A stretch of 64,000 nucleotides of DNA from Coriaria nepalensis (Eukaryota; Streptophyta; Magnoliopsida; Cucurbitales; Coriariaceae), in the NCBI GenBank assembly GCA_027186245.1, contig CP114495.1, positions 4,045,001 through 4,109,000 on the forward strand. Direction: 5' to 3'. Positions 12,641 through 24,540 of the stretch are shown here, in pieces. The translations under genes and the position numbers were made by a program. The stretch's first letter is position 1; the number at the start of each line of letters is the position of its first letter. The notes under the pieces were generated by a model. The model saw only the letters and a list, made by a program, of their open reading frames with translations. It was not told where the DNA came from and did not search any database.

Positions 12641-13906
12641 GTTGATATCATTGAATGTAGTACAGAAAGCGATTCATGGCTTTCATTGGATCCCAGCTCA
12701 ACTTAATTCCAAACCTGAAGTAGGCCCCCAGTTTAAATTTAGTCTTGAACTCGCATTCAAGAACAACTTTAATATAAACAAATTTATTCTTTTAGTAAAT
12801 GTTAATAACATTAATAACATTAGCTCATTAATATAAACCTAGGAAACTTTATTACAAAATTCAAGAACAATTTGTCTAACTGAACATGCATGGATAGAAC
12901 TCGAGCCACTTTAACAAAGGAAGATGCTCAAACCACATATATACATTATAATATTTTAACCAAATTTCAACTTGGGATAAATGAAAAATTTAACTCTAAC
13001 AATGATTAATTAATCCTAAATCACAGAATCTAAACTCGAAAAAATTGTGTGAAAAGAAATTGTTAGTTGAAAGTATAGAGATATATTATTCTTAGCCATT
13101 AGTTAGTTTATGGTTCATTAGTTAATGGGCTTCATTAAGAATTTTTTTTTTATATAACGAAAGGCCTACGAAAGAGTTTTGTTGATAAACCACTCTTATA
13201 AATTTTATTATTTTCTTAAAATTTAATAAAATTACTGAAACATTAAAAAGTCATCATCTTCCTCTTCCTAATGTTCCAACAGTATGAAAAGAAACACACA
13301 TCCTAATCAAAAGTTTTGAGGTTCCTTCTAGTTCGTGTGCAAATTTTAGGGCTTTCTGAATCGATCCGTACTTTGATCTTCCTTATTTTCTCAATCAAAA
13401 GACTTCCTCTTACTTATTTTCTCGACAACATTTGAAATCTTGAAGGGTCGAGCTTCGTAACGCGATTTCTCTCAATATGTTTAATCTTTTCTTGTTGATT
13501 TATGTTTGAATGGTTGATTGATCATCTTAATTGAGATGAAAATACATATTTCTATTTGTATTATGTTTGTACCTTGGTTTCTTTCATTCTACAACACATA
13601 AAGAATCTGTAAAATGGATCTGGTTTATCAGCCAGTACTTGAAGGCTCTTACCTGATAGAGAGCAGGTTGGGCCCTCAAGACATCATGTCGATGCATCAA
13701 ATCTTTTCTCTTTTTTAAAATATTTTTTCATTTTTCTTCTTTTTAATCAAGATTGCTGATTTTCATTTAGTTTCTTGTATAAAAATGAAATACTTATTTG
13801 TAATGATATGCTTCGATGATGTATTGTAAGAGAATATGAATCCAAATGAGAAAGAAAATTTGTAATATTGGCATTTAAATAGCATAGAGGGATCGATGGA
13901 GTTTCA
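12641..13906. other. Sequence between MULE A and MULE B
   Basis: A+T-rich, no gene recognised. It probably holds the right end of MULE A and the left end of MULE B, but I could not find a convincing pair of terminal inverted repeats by eye. Confidence 0.4.
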
Positions 13907-14399
13907 GTGAAATTTAATGTCCTTTATAGTCAGCTGTTAGAGATCGTCTATGATTCCATCGATGTTGGTCTTTATGAATTTGGATTCTGTATGAGTGACA
14001 TATTCGAAGTTGTTTATAATAATGATGATTTTTTTAGTATGATTATAGTAGTGACAAATATCACAACGACGATGAGGTTGGAGATAAGGATCATAGTAGT
14101 GATAGATATCACAACAAAGATTATGTTGGAGATGAGAATAAGGATGATGATGATGATAGTGAAGAGACTCAGATTGCAAGTAATGATGATGAAGAGACTG
14201 AGATTGTAGGTGATGACGATGAAGGTGAGAGAGAATGGAGAAAGAATGAGTTCAATCTTACGAATTAAGGGTATGAGATAACTTTATATGAGAGTTATAC
14301 TCTCAATATGACTTTAAACGATATTTTATCTGATCGAGATAACTTAGATCACATACCAATTGACGAGATGCGGTCACCATTACCACGTGTACTATATTC

Positions 14400-15560
14400 A
14401 CCATGCCACATTCATCATTTCATTTGCTATATTCACATGACAATATACTATCACCATCATCGTATATTAGTAACAGAATCATGAACTAAAATCTATCGAT
14501 ACAGAACTGTAATTGACAAAATTTTATTACCGATTCTAAATATTTGTAATTGATAATGTCTTATAAATTTAAGTTGGTTACAATATAATACCAAAAAAAA
14601 AAAATTGATGTTCTAAAAAAAAACCTATCAATATACATATATATCATACATGTATATATACATAGAACGCTAAGAGGCTGAGAGATGACTCCTGTAAAAA
14701 TACATGTATTCACGTTTATATTTGGTGTTTTTCATTCACTAGACTAATTTAAACATAACATATATATACTTAATTATAATTTTGGGCACACCCTTTTTCT
14801 ATATTATTAATTCATAAGTTTCATTCAATCAAAAAAAAAAAAAAAAAACAATTATATCCCTACAACTGTTGATTTTGTTTTTTCTTTCTTTATTTTTCAA
14901 TAAAATTTTAGTCTGTATATCATTTCCCCCCCTTTTGATTTAGGTATATTTATATTTATATTAAAAAATACTTATGTTTAATAATAAAGAAGGACGTGAT
15001 ATATATATGTATGTTAAATATATTCTTAATAATATAGAAAAATATGGCTATTGATAAAGAACAGTTTTCACTAAATATTTAAAACATTTTATTTTAAAGA
15101 ATATATTTAAATTAAATGCGACATCCTAAATCAAAAGGGAAAAAATGATATGAAACAGAGAAATTAAACAACATTTAACGCCATAAAAAAAAAGAAAAAA
15201 GAAGATGTATAGTAAAGTGAGTTAAATTTATGAATTAATAATATTAAAAAGGATTTGGTAAAATTATAATTAAAATAAATTGCACACACAATTAATATTC
15301 TTAACATCTTACATAAAATATATTCATGAACCAACCGACGCGGCCAGCCTTGTTCCGTCATTGACGTGTGTACTGCTTTATTACAACCAGCAAATGATAT
15401 TAGAGATAATAGTTTTATTCTTCTTATTACTACCCAACGCTCTATATATATTGAAAATAATTAAATTATAGTTGTCTCTTCCCAATCAAATGAAAGTGAG
15501 TCTTATGTTAAATAATATTTTACAATGATTAGTGAATTCAATGCTAGCCTATATATGCTC
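14400..15560. other. Non-coding stretch inside MULE B
   Basis: No transposase similarity and no other recognisable gene; A-runs and TA-rich segments are frequent. It separates the acidic N-terminal block from the DNA-binding block and may be an insertion or a decayed intron. Confidence 0.45.
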
Positions 15561-16349
15561 ACGATACAGTGAAATTTTGATTTCAAGGTTAAGAAATCGA
15601 AGAAGACTATATTTATAGTCTATACATAGATCTAAATTACAAGTGCCGACTTCATACTATGGCAAAAAAGAATTCATCATTTTTTCAAATTTAAACATTT
15701 AAAGATAGCACACATATTCAAGCTATGGCAAACATCCACTTCTATAGTTGGATGATGTATGACGAGCATGTACAAAAGATAAAACGGACTCCTAAAATGT
15801 AAACTATCATTAATCTTGTTTGCAACAACCTCGAGGCACAAATTAATTATTGAAATATATGAAAATCAAGATCAATTGCATATGATTTATTCGGGGTACG
15901 ATCCACAATAGCTACAAATAATTACCATAATAGGCAAGCATGGTCAAATGGCTATTCCAGGAATTGTAACTATACTTTTAACATATGGAAATAACATATT
16001 TCTACATTTTTTCTTGGCTTTTGGAGCAACTATCAAAGAGTTTCGATTTTTGCGAATAGTTATTTATATTGATGAAATCTTTTTTAAGTGCAAATACAAA
16101 GACACACTTTTGTTCATAATGGCTCAGGACGGTAACAAACACTTCTCTCTATTCACATGAGCTATACTTGATTATGAGAATGATGTGTTATGAACTTGGT
16201 TCTTGAGCAAGCTAAAGAGCTCGATCTCTGATACTGCCAACTTAGTTTTTGTATCGAATTGGGTAAAGAATATTAATAATATTATATGAAGTATTTACCC
16301 AAACGTAAAATATGGTACATTCATGTGGCACCATGTGAAAGTGTATCCC

Positions 16350-17640
16350 TTCAAACCAATCGGGTTAGACCTAATGGGTGTATATTTCTTGAGATACAAT
16401 CTTATTTGTAAATATTAACGATATTATAATTTGTTATTACTCACTCAATAATAGTAAATGCATTTATCCATTTATTATGTTATTTAATTATATTATAATT
16501 AATATTATATATTCATTTATTAAATATCATAATAAAATTTAATATCTTAGGTTATGTGCTTGAGACCATGGTAGAGATCATGCCACTTGAGATGCAAGCT
16601 TCTTAAAGCTTAAGATACAAATTGTTCATTGTCATAGGATTATCAAGAGAGACATTGATAATTCGAATAAACTATTACATAGGTTCTCTCCTAAAATATT
16701 TAGGATGATTATTCTCATGACCATTGATGTTAGTCGAATATCAGGATAAATATATGGGTGGTTAGTAGAGATTAAGAGTATTGAACGTGACACTTAGATA
16801 ATTCTAATATTAATAATATTAACTGTTAATGAAAATCATTTAGTGACTATTTTACATATGATCCTTAGACCCGAGATTACTATGGTTTCTTATGTGTCGG
16901 GTTTTATACTTTGATACTTTGACATCATTCCTATAAACCCTAGCCAATGGTGAAACAAGTGTGAATTGTTGGGTATAAAATATTGTACATGAAGATTGTG
17001 AGTGATTAAGATGAAATCTATCACTCTTGTATTAAAGGAAAATATGTCTTATGAGTTGTATACATTATTGAATAATGAAATTCCTATAAGGAAGTATGGT
17101 ATGAAAAGAGTTTCAGTAAATCCATTGTTTATGTTCATTAAAGATATAACAGTTCATATGATTTGTCTTTCAGGATTTGACAGTTAAACCATGATCTAGG
17201 ATGAATCGAGACATGGGCTAGATAGAAGGATTGTTATTGAACAGGTGTTAGTCACAACATGTTTTTTTGGAAGATGTTTACCTCTCATCTCTCGGGTAGT
17301 CTTGACATTTTGCTAGAAGTCAATCTTAGTTTGATGGCTTAAGTTAATTGATCATGAGATAATTAAAATTAGTTTTTAGTTTAAAATGTATTTTAAAACT
17401 AAACGAATCTAAATATGAATTATAGATAAAATAATAATAAAATATGAGATCCTCTTATCGGTATGATATAAAACCTAATCGGTCACACATAGTAAAGTCT
17501 ATAAGTAATTCAATTAAGTTTTCTATGAAAATAAGAAAACATCAACTCTAGATCTGAATTAACTCAATTAAGTGAGTATAATCCATGTTTCAAATTAGAT
17601 CTGAAAAATTTTAGATTACGACATCCACTTATGAATTACT
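16350..17640. other. Probable insertion inside MULE B transposase
   Basis: Transposase similarity stops near 16345 and resumes near 17650. The 1.3 kb between shows no transposase motif. An open frame at 17002-17187 has no recognisable domain. It may be a non-coding retroelement derivative; no repeat ends were identified. Confidence 0.5.
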
Positions 17641-18654
17641 CATAGACGTGGCAAAACATCAACATTAGATTCAAGTACGATGGGATTGTTGAACGATTCC
17701 ACAAGGTGGCCAAAGCATACAAGGTTCGAGAATTCAATATATACTTCAACGAAATCAGACTACAACAGCTTAGTGTGACAATATACTTGGAGTCTGATGG
17801 ATTTGAATGGTCGAGAGCACATTTCAATGGTGATCGGTATGAAATAATGACTAATAATATTATAAAGTCACTAAATGCTTCGTTTAAGGATGCACATGAC
17901 AACTTAGTTCTCCAAATGACAATGTACAAAAAAAGAGACAAACACACCATTGACACTTGAGGTAGAGAAATAACTAGAGAGAACATGCAATGAATCTGTA
18001 ACAATGGAAGTTGATAGAGTGAACATAGATACATTTGAGGTGATCAGTGGTTCAACTAGTGGGTTAGTGAATTTAGGAGATAAGAGTTGCACATGTAAAC
18101 TGTTCAAATTGGATAAGAGGTCTTGCACCCATGCTTTTAGCAAATTTGTTCCTGAAATGTTTCACCATACACATTATTTTTCAGAATACTACATGACTTC
18201 CAATTGGAGACGAGCGTATGCAAAATTAATTTATCTCATACCAGTGATCGAGGATTGCGATTTTTCGAACCTTTCTAGTCGATTAAGATTCTACCTCTCA
18301 TAATATATAAACAAAGTGAAAGGCCTAAAATGAGATATATACATTTGAGAACAACCACGTAAGATAAATAAGTGTAGTAAATGTGATGGTCTTAGACATA
18401 ATAAGATGACATGTCATAACCCAATTCCATTACCACCCACAACCTCTCTTGAACCCAATCGTAATTATTCTAATTAATGTAATTAACATGACTTTGATAT
18501 AGTAACATTTTCATATAATATTGTATGACTTTGATGTAGTAACATTTTAAATATAGAACTTTGATGTAGTAATATTTTAATTACTATGACTTTTATAATA
18601 CTTTTAATTGTTTTACAATTGATCACTCAGTTTGAGTCTCTATCTTCCCAATCC

Positions 18655-19260
18655 AATGGCTTGAGGGGGTCTTAAAGGGACCCTTCGTGCCATTAGATTT
18701 GGAAGACAAAGACTTTTGAAGTTTAAGATATAAAATTTTAAGATTTAAGATGCAAAGGTTTGAGGTTTAAGATGCAAATGTTTAAGGTTTAAGGCTTAAT
18801 GTGCAAAGGTTTAAGGTTTAAAGTTTAAGATCCAAAGGTTTGAGATTTAAGATAAGAGGTTTAAGATGCAAAGGTTTAAGGTTCGAGGTTTAAGATGCAA
18901 CAATTTAAGGTTAAGTATACACAGATTTAAACTTTGAGGTTTAAGATGCAAAGGGAAAATGTTTTAAGGTTTAAGGTTTCAAATATAAAGGTTTAAACTT
19001 TAGGCTTTAAGATGCAAAGGTTTAATGTTAAACATTTATGATGCAAATGTTTAAGGTTTAAGGTTTATGATGCAAAGGTTTAAAGTTTAAGATGCAAAGG
19101 GCAGAGGTTTAAGGTTTAAGTTTAAGGTTTGAGGTTTAAGATACAAATGGCAAAGGTTTAAGGATGCAAAGGGTTTTGAAGTTTAAGATGTAAAAGATAA
19201 TGGTTTAAGGTTTGAGCTTTAAGATGCAAATGTTTAAGGTTTCAGATGAAAGTGTAAACT
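18655..19260. repeat. Telomere-like tract of MULE B
   Basis: About 600 bases of aaggtttaag and tttaagatgcaaagg variants on the + strand, giving (TTTAAGG)-like arrays with an extra gatgcaa spacer in many units. It lies directly 3' of the transposase, as in elements A and C. It is flanked by related words containing gagtctctatctt on the left and gactcaaagtctctatcttcg on the right. Confidence 0.8.
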
Positions 19261-19510
19261 CAAAGGGTCGATGGGGTTTGGAATGGACCGTTTGAGCCAA
19301 TGAGTTTGAAAGATAGAGACTCAAAGTCTCTATCTTCGAATCGCGATGGATCGAGGGCTATTGAGATGACTCATTGAGCTATCGAGTTTAGAAGATAAAG
19401 ACTTCTTTATCTTTCTTCTAAACCCAATGGCTTGTTGGGTCCTCTTAGTAGCCCTCGAGCCATCGAGTTTGGAGGACATTGACTTTTGAAGATTCATTTT
19501 TTTTACCCAT
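19261..19510. repeat. Inverted-repeat-rich flank of the MULE B tract
   Basis: Contains several self-complementary words: gactcaaagtctc, agaagataaagacttctttatctttctt, and the pair ctcgagccatcgagtttgga and gagctatcgagtttagaaga. A related block lies on the other side of the tract at 18626-18720. Confidence 0.6.
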
Positions 19511-19799
19511 TCATAATAAATATCAAATTGGAATATTAATATTATATATTCAAATTTGATAGAAATTTCATATATTTAATTAAATTGGATAAAATTTCTC
19601 ACTTAAAAAAAAAGGATAAGTACCAAATTGGATAATAATTTCATATATTATTAAAATAGATAATAATGACTAATTCTATCAAAAGTCATATATTTATATA
19701 TCGTTGATAAAAAAGTTAGTTAACGGTGGAAAAAACGTATATGCTTATTAAAAAAAAATATTAAATCTAGATGTGCATGGTGATACTCTATATATTTCA

Positions 19800-20150
19800 A
19801 TATGTACATACCATTATCCATTTTACTAAACTTTAGTTCCCATGCAAGCCCATGATGATTTCAAATGTCTTGAAACCACACTCCAACCCACCGCTCCTAA
19901 ATAAGTACGGGAGCATCAAGCACATAATATTTAGCAATTCCATGAACATCTTCTTATAGGACTTAATACTGGATATGTTGTGCATGACCTTGATCTTGAG
20001 GAATGTTTACAATCACGACCACCTAATGCTCGTTCTTAACATTGTAAGAGATATAAAGCTGGTTCATATGTTTCTGTGCGACTCTAGCAATTAGTGCCTC
20101 AACATCAACATACGTCTTCATAAGAGTCATATGGAAATACATGATTTTCC
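19800..20150 (-). pseudogene. Ulp1/C48-like peptidase remnant of MULE B
   Basis: On the minus strand the sequence reads RVAQKHMNQLYISYNVKNEH, resembling the strand before the catalytic His of transposon-borne C48 peptidases. The His codon is at 20026-20028 and the next codon, where Trp is expected, is TAG at 20023-20025. A following segment KYYVLDAP could hold the Asp motif. Further stops follow and no Cys motif was found. The remnant converges with the MULE B transposase across the telomere-like tract, so the position supports the call; similarity alone is modest. Confidence 0.5.
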
Positions 20151-20200
20151 CAGTTCTACTTCTTCAATTTCTTAAATATCGTCTCCCAAGAGACATTCAA

Positions 20201-21000
20201 GAACCGAGGGAACACATGATCTATGAAAAGAGTGTAGGAAACGTAGATACATGCATATATAGCAGCATAAGTAATATTTTAGGATTTTTTGATCTAATCC
20301 TAGCATGCATAATTTCAAGCAAGATTGATCATACAACAATTACATATCCGATATATAATCTCTCTAAAAAAGTACCATAAATTCCATCAATTTAAATTCA
20401 AGTCAAAGTTAAGGTTACTTACTCGATGAGCAAACTATTACAGAACAATGCAACCTGAATTGATGAGATGGTGAAGACCCCTAAGTGTTCACCCTCTAAT
20501 CATAATTCATATGACTTATTCGCTCAATTAATTTTCTACCTAAAGTTTCAACACATGAAAAACGATTGATTCAGGAAAAAGAGGTGGCAAAAAACTGTCT
20601 TTCTCTCACTAATTTCGGCCAAGAAGAGGCTTAATAACATGATTTTTGGCCACTCTATGGCTCTATTTAAAAGGCACCACTAGGTATGAGATTTCCTAAT
20701 CATATTAGGTTTTTTTGAAGATAAAGTTTCCTTAACACACTTAAGGAACCAAATGGGCCAAAGCCCATTCTAATGGCTAGCCATCTCCATGAGTTAAAAT
20801 CCATGGATATTATTCACCCCTTTGATTATTTTGGCCTATGCAAATTTAATTAATAATTCAACTATTAATCTTTTAATGTCCAATTATTAATACGAACTCT
20901 AAGAATCTTTTTGTATTTAAATAAAAGTTTTTATATAACTTATTAATTTCTAATTAAACTATTGTTATATGCTAGAAGAGTGCATGATATTAGAGTTAAC
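20201..21000. repeat. LTR-like fragment, truncated
   Basis: Non-coding sequence that looks like part of a retrotransposon terminal repeat: a TATA-like ctatttaaaagg at about 20669-20680 and A+T-rich flanks. It stops near the start of the gypsy protease at 21.0 kb. No partner repeat was found in the window, so the assignment is tentative. Confidence 0.35.
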
Positions 21001-21089
21001 ATTTTAAATTAGACAAAAGGTATTCGATAAAAGGCCAAGATAAGTTTTCATGCTCTTTCAGGTTACCCTTATCCTAAAACTCTTAAACT

Positions 21090-24000
21090 TATTGGTTTTA
21101 TCAAAAGAAAAGAAGTTAAAATTTTGATTGATAGTGGTAGTACCATAATTTTATTCAACAAAGAGTATTGACCTATTTGGGATTACTTGCTATAGCTTCT
21201 GATCCTTTTGAGGTGATGATCGGAAATGGAGAAACTCTTACATGCAACAGTAATTGTCCAGAAGTACCACTTTCTTTACAGGGAAGAGTTATTGGTAGAT
21301 TTTTTTATCTTGCCAATACAGGGTACTGAATTAGTTTTGGGAGTATAATGGTTAGAAATTCTTGGTCGAGTTATTATGGATTATAAAAGTTGAGTATGCA
21401 GTTTCAGTGGAGAAGTAAAATAATTACTTTGTTAGCTGATAAATCTACGAAGATTAATTCACTTTCAGCCCCTCAATTCAAAAGATTATCAGTCGCAAGT
21501 TCTATTGCTTCTTGCTTCCAAATGTGAGCTGTTGTAGATACTCCCTTACAGCATGAACTAGATCCCAGATTACAGTCATTATTAGATGAATTTCCTACCG
21601 TGTTTGAACAGTCCTCAAGTCTACAACCAGAAAGATCAATAAACCATCATATTCATCTTCTTCCAGAATCAAAACCAGTCAATGTCACGCCCTATCATTA
21701 TCCACATTTTTAAAAAACTGAGATTGAGAAACATGTGAAAGAAATGCTGGAAAATAGATTTATATAAAATAGCATCAGCCCCTTTTCATCTCCAGTACTC
21801 CTTGTAAAGAAGAAAGACGGTTCTTGGAGATTTCATGTGGATTATCAAACGTTATATTCTGCCACTATCAAAGATAAGTTTCCTATACCCACTGTTGATA
21901 AGTTACTTAATGAATTACATGGCGCATATGTGTTTTCAAAATTGGATTTTCGTGCAGGATACCACCAGATTATAATGAATGTGGATGATGTTTGAAAAAC
22001 GACATTTAGAACACATGAAGGGCATGATAGGACCCGATCTAGGTAAATCGAATTATAGCTAATTTTTATTATGTAATCACCAAAATAAAATAAATTGATT
22101 TACTATTCGAGAAATAGACCGTTTTTCTTTAAGAGTTTTTACTCTTCAAAATTCTCAATACCCTAACTCTAATCATCCTTTAGCTAATTATCCTACTAAC
22201 CACTATTATCAAAATAATCCTCCTCAAATAATCAGACTAATTATACTAATAATGCAACTAATAATTATTATTATTATACTATGCTAGGCCTTATTTCTCC
22301 TAAGCAAAACTAGTGGTCTAACAGGCCATTACAAATTTCTTGTAATGTCCTTCGGTTTAACAAAAGCCCCATCCACTTTTCAACCCATACCTTCGGAAAT
22401 TAGTAATTGTGTTTTTCGATGATAAATTAGTTTATAGTAATACATGAGAACTGCATTTTCTCATCTCCGAATCACTTTACAGTGCTTAATTGATAATCAA
22501 CTTTACGCTAAAAGGAGTAAATGTGCATTTGGTCAAGCGAGCATAGAGTATTTGAGGCATGTGGTGTCTGAGAAAGGGGTGAATCTATATTGCTCTAAAA
22601 TTGAAGCGATGCTCAAATGGCCAGTTCCATTAAATGTAAAACAGCCAAGGGCTTTTATGGGATTGACGGGATATTAAAGAAGATTAGTAAAAGGATATGC
22701 CATGATAGCTGCTCCACTTATGGATTTGCGGAAAAATGATGCATTTCAGTGGAGTGATAAAGCTCAACAAGCATTTGTGTCTTTAAAAAATGCTATGAAT
22801 GCTACTCCAGTGTTATCCTTGCCCAATTTTAATGAGCAATTTGTATTGGAGACTGATGCAAGCAATGAGGGAATTGGAGCTATCTTAATGCAAAAAAAAA
22901 AAAATTCATCTGATATCCTTCTTTAGCAAGAAATTGAATAGTAGAATGCAGAGAGCTTCAATTTCTGTACGTGAGCTACTTGCGGTGGTAGAGGCAGTTC
23001 TAAAATGGAGACAATACTTACTTGGGAGGCATGCCATTATTCAAGTAGATCACAAGTCTTAAGGGCTTACTGGAACAGGTGATTCAAACTCCAGAACAGC
23101 AACAATATTTGCCTAAATTGTTGGGTTTTGACTATGAAATTCAATATAAACCAGGACCTGAAAATCAAGTAGTCGATGCCTTGTCTAGAGGGAGTTCTAA
23201 GAACCTTGAGAAGATTACAGGCCAATTTTTATTGGAAAAATATAAAGAAAGATGTTCAATCATTCGTAAACAATTGTGAAGTCTATCAGCAAGTGAAGTA
23301 TATAACTCAAAGTCCTCAAGGATTGTTGAGCCCTTTATCGATACCAGAGCTGCCTTGGGAAGACGTGTCAATGGACTTCATTGTAGCATTACCAAATTCT
23401 GCTGGGTTATCTATTATATTTGTGGTGGTTGACCGATTAAGCAAGTATGTTCATTTGGGAGCATTACCTAGCAATTTTAATGCTTCTAAAGTTGCTAAGT
23501 TGTTCATTCAAATGGTTTGTATGTTTACATGGTTTCCCAAAGACCATTGTATCTGATCGAGACCCAATTTTTATAAGCAAATTTTGGAAGACTCTTTTGC
23601 ATTGAGCTAAATTAGCTACAAGTAGTGCTTATCATCCCCAATCAGATGGGCAAATGGAGGTGGTGAACAGGTGCATTGAGTAATACTTGAGATGTTTTGT
23701 GGCTGAGCATCCGGAAAGATGGATTGCTTTTTACCATGGGCTGAATTCAGGTATAATACAACTTTTCATGCAAGCACTGGTATTGACCGCATTTCAGGTT
23801 GTTTATGGCAGACCTCCACCCTCTATTCCATTGTATATCAGAGGAAATTCTAAGCTGGAAGCCCTTGATTTTGAATTGATGGAAAGAGATCAAGTTTTAC
23901 TACAGTTGAAGATTAATTTGCAACAAGCTCAGCAACAGATGAAGAATATGGCGGTTAAACATAGAACATATAAGCAATTTTCTGTTGGTGATTGGGTTTG

Positions 24001-24376
24001 GGTGAAGTTAGAACCCTATAGACAGTCATCCCTTGCAAAATGAGTTTCCAACAAATTGAGTATGAGGTATTTTGGACCTTATTTGATCAGTGTCAAGATT
24101 GGTTCTATGGCTTACAAATTGGAATTACCCGCTGATACAAAAGTGCACTCTGTATTTCATGTATCTCAGCTTAAAGCCTATAAATCTACCACACCAGCCT
24201 CTAGCATTATTGTGAAACAATTGCCTAATTCAGAAGAAGGTTTCTTGTTACAACCTTTGACAGTAGTCAGTCATCGAGAAGTTTTACATGGGGATGTTAA
24301 AATTCCTCAAGTGTGGGACCAATGGTGTCATTTACCTGTGGAAGATGCAACTTGGGAAGATTTGTTATTTTCTTAG
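21090..24376 (+). pseudogene. Chromovirus polyprotein (pro-RT-RNaseH-INT-chromodomain)
   Basis: Domains in order: aspartic protease with ILIDSGST (about 21.12 kb); reverse transcriptase from about 21.55 kb with [12 protein letters not shown] and [11 protein letters not shown], then an inserted 0.3 kb, then KFLVMSFGLTKAPSTFQ and the catalytic box FFDDKLVYS (22412-22438) with both Asp kept; connection and RNase H with FVLETDASNEGIGAILMQ (22.84-22.89 kb) and SVRELLAVVEAV; integrase with DVSMDFIVALPNS and SSAYHPQSDGQMEVVN; and a C-terminal end VEDATWEDL typical of chromodomains. The RNase H end (VVDALSRG) is joined almost directly to [20 protein letters not shown] of the integrase, so most of the N-terminal zinc-finger region is deleted near 23.2 kb. 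Many frameshifts and stops show an old dead copy. Confidence 0.85.
22030..22328. mobile_element. Small insertion within the chromovirus RT
   Basis: The RT reading runs to TFRTHEGH, stops near 22030, and resumes at HYKFLVMSFGL near 22330. The 0.3-kb foreign stretch has no RT similarity, is A+T-rich, and is flanked by similar words gggcat and ggccat that may be a target duplication. It has no recognisable terminal repeats, so its class is unknown. Confidence 0.55.
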
Positions 24377-24540
24377 AAACATATCATGAATTTAACCTTG
24401 AGGACAAGGTTAGTTCTAAAGAGGGTGGCAATGATACACGTTCAACAGTGGATAATAACCCACCAGAGCAAGGAAAGCAGGAGTTAGCTCGTTCTCAGAG
24501 AAGTACACTATATTATCTTTTTAGTCACAAATTCAAATAA

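Larger units (their letters stand above)
13990..18425 (+). pseudogene. MuDR-type (MULE) transposase of MULE B, split
   Basis: Blocks in order: an acidic N-terminal region rich in Asp and Glu (13.99-14.28 kb); a short match to the DNA-binding region, FKVKKSKKTIF (about 15.58 kb), paralleling FKVKKSRKTTY of element A; the DDE domain at 15.94-16.34 kb with IYIDEIFFKCKYKDTLLF, first catalytic Asp codon at 16071-16073, followed by AQDGNKHFSLF; after a 1.3-kb break, the segment IYFNEIRLQQLSVTIYLE and SRAHFNGDRYEIMTNNI (17.70-17.95 kb); a SWIM finger CTCKLFKLDKRSCTHAF, C-x-C-x9-C-x-H (18.09-18.14 kb); and a zinc knuckle reading CSKCDGLRHNKMTC, CX2CX4HX4C (18.37-18.42 kb). Frame changes and stops between blocks show that the gene is not functional, although both zinc-binding motifs are complete. 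Confidence 0.8.
13907..20200. mobile_element. MULE B: mirror-image copy, broken by insertions
   Basis: Contains a MuDR-type transposase on + in separate blocks (13.99-18.43 kb), a telomere-like tract at 18.65-19.26 kb and a C48-like remnant on - at 19.80-20.15 kb. Order and convergence match elements A and C, but the whole unit is inverted. Two long stretches without transposase similarity (about 14.4-15.56 and 16.35-17.64 kb) separate the coding blocks and are best read as later insertions or very decayed sequence. Both outer limits are approximate. Confidence 0.65.
21000..24540 (+). mobile_element. Ty3/gypsy chromovirus, 5'-truncated
   Basis: Protease, reverse transcriptase, RNase H, integrase and a C-terminal chromodomain-like end occur in Ty3/gypsy order. 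Gag and the 5' LTR are missing. After the polyprotein ends at 24376, aaagagggtggcaatgatac (24418-24437) looks like a polypurine tract followed by TG, the start of a 3' LTR that is cut off by about 24.54 kb. Confidence 0.8.

Noticed and set aside
13907..14209. Independent 100-codon gene
   Set aside because: It is a shifted frame of the acidic N-terminal block of the MULE B transposase.
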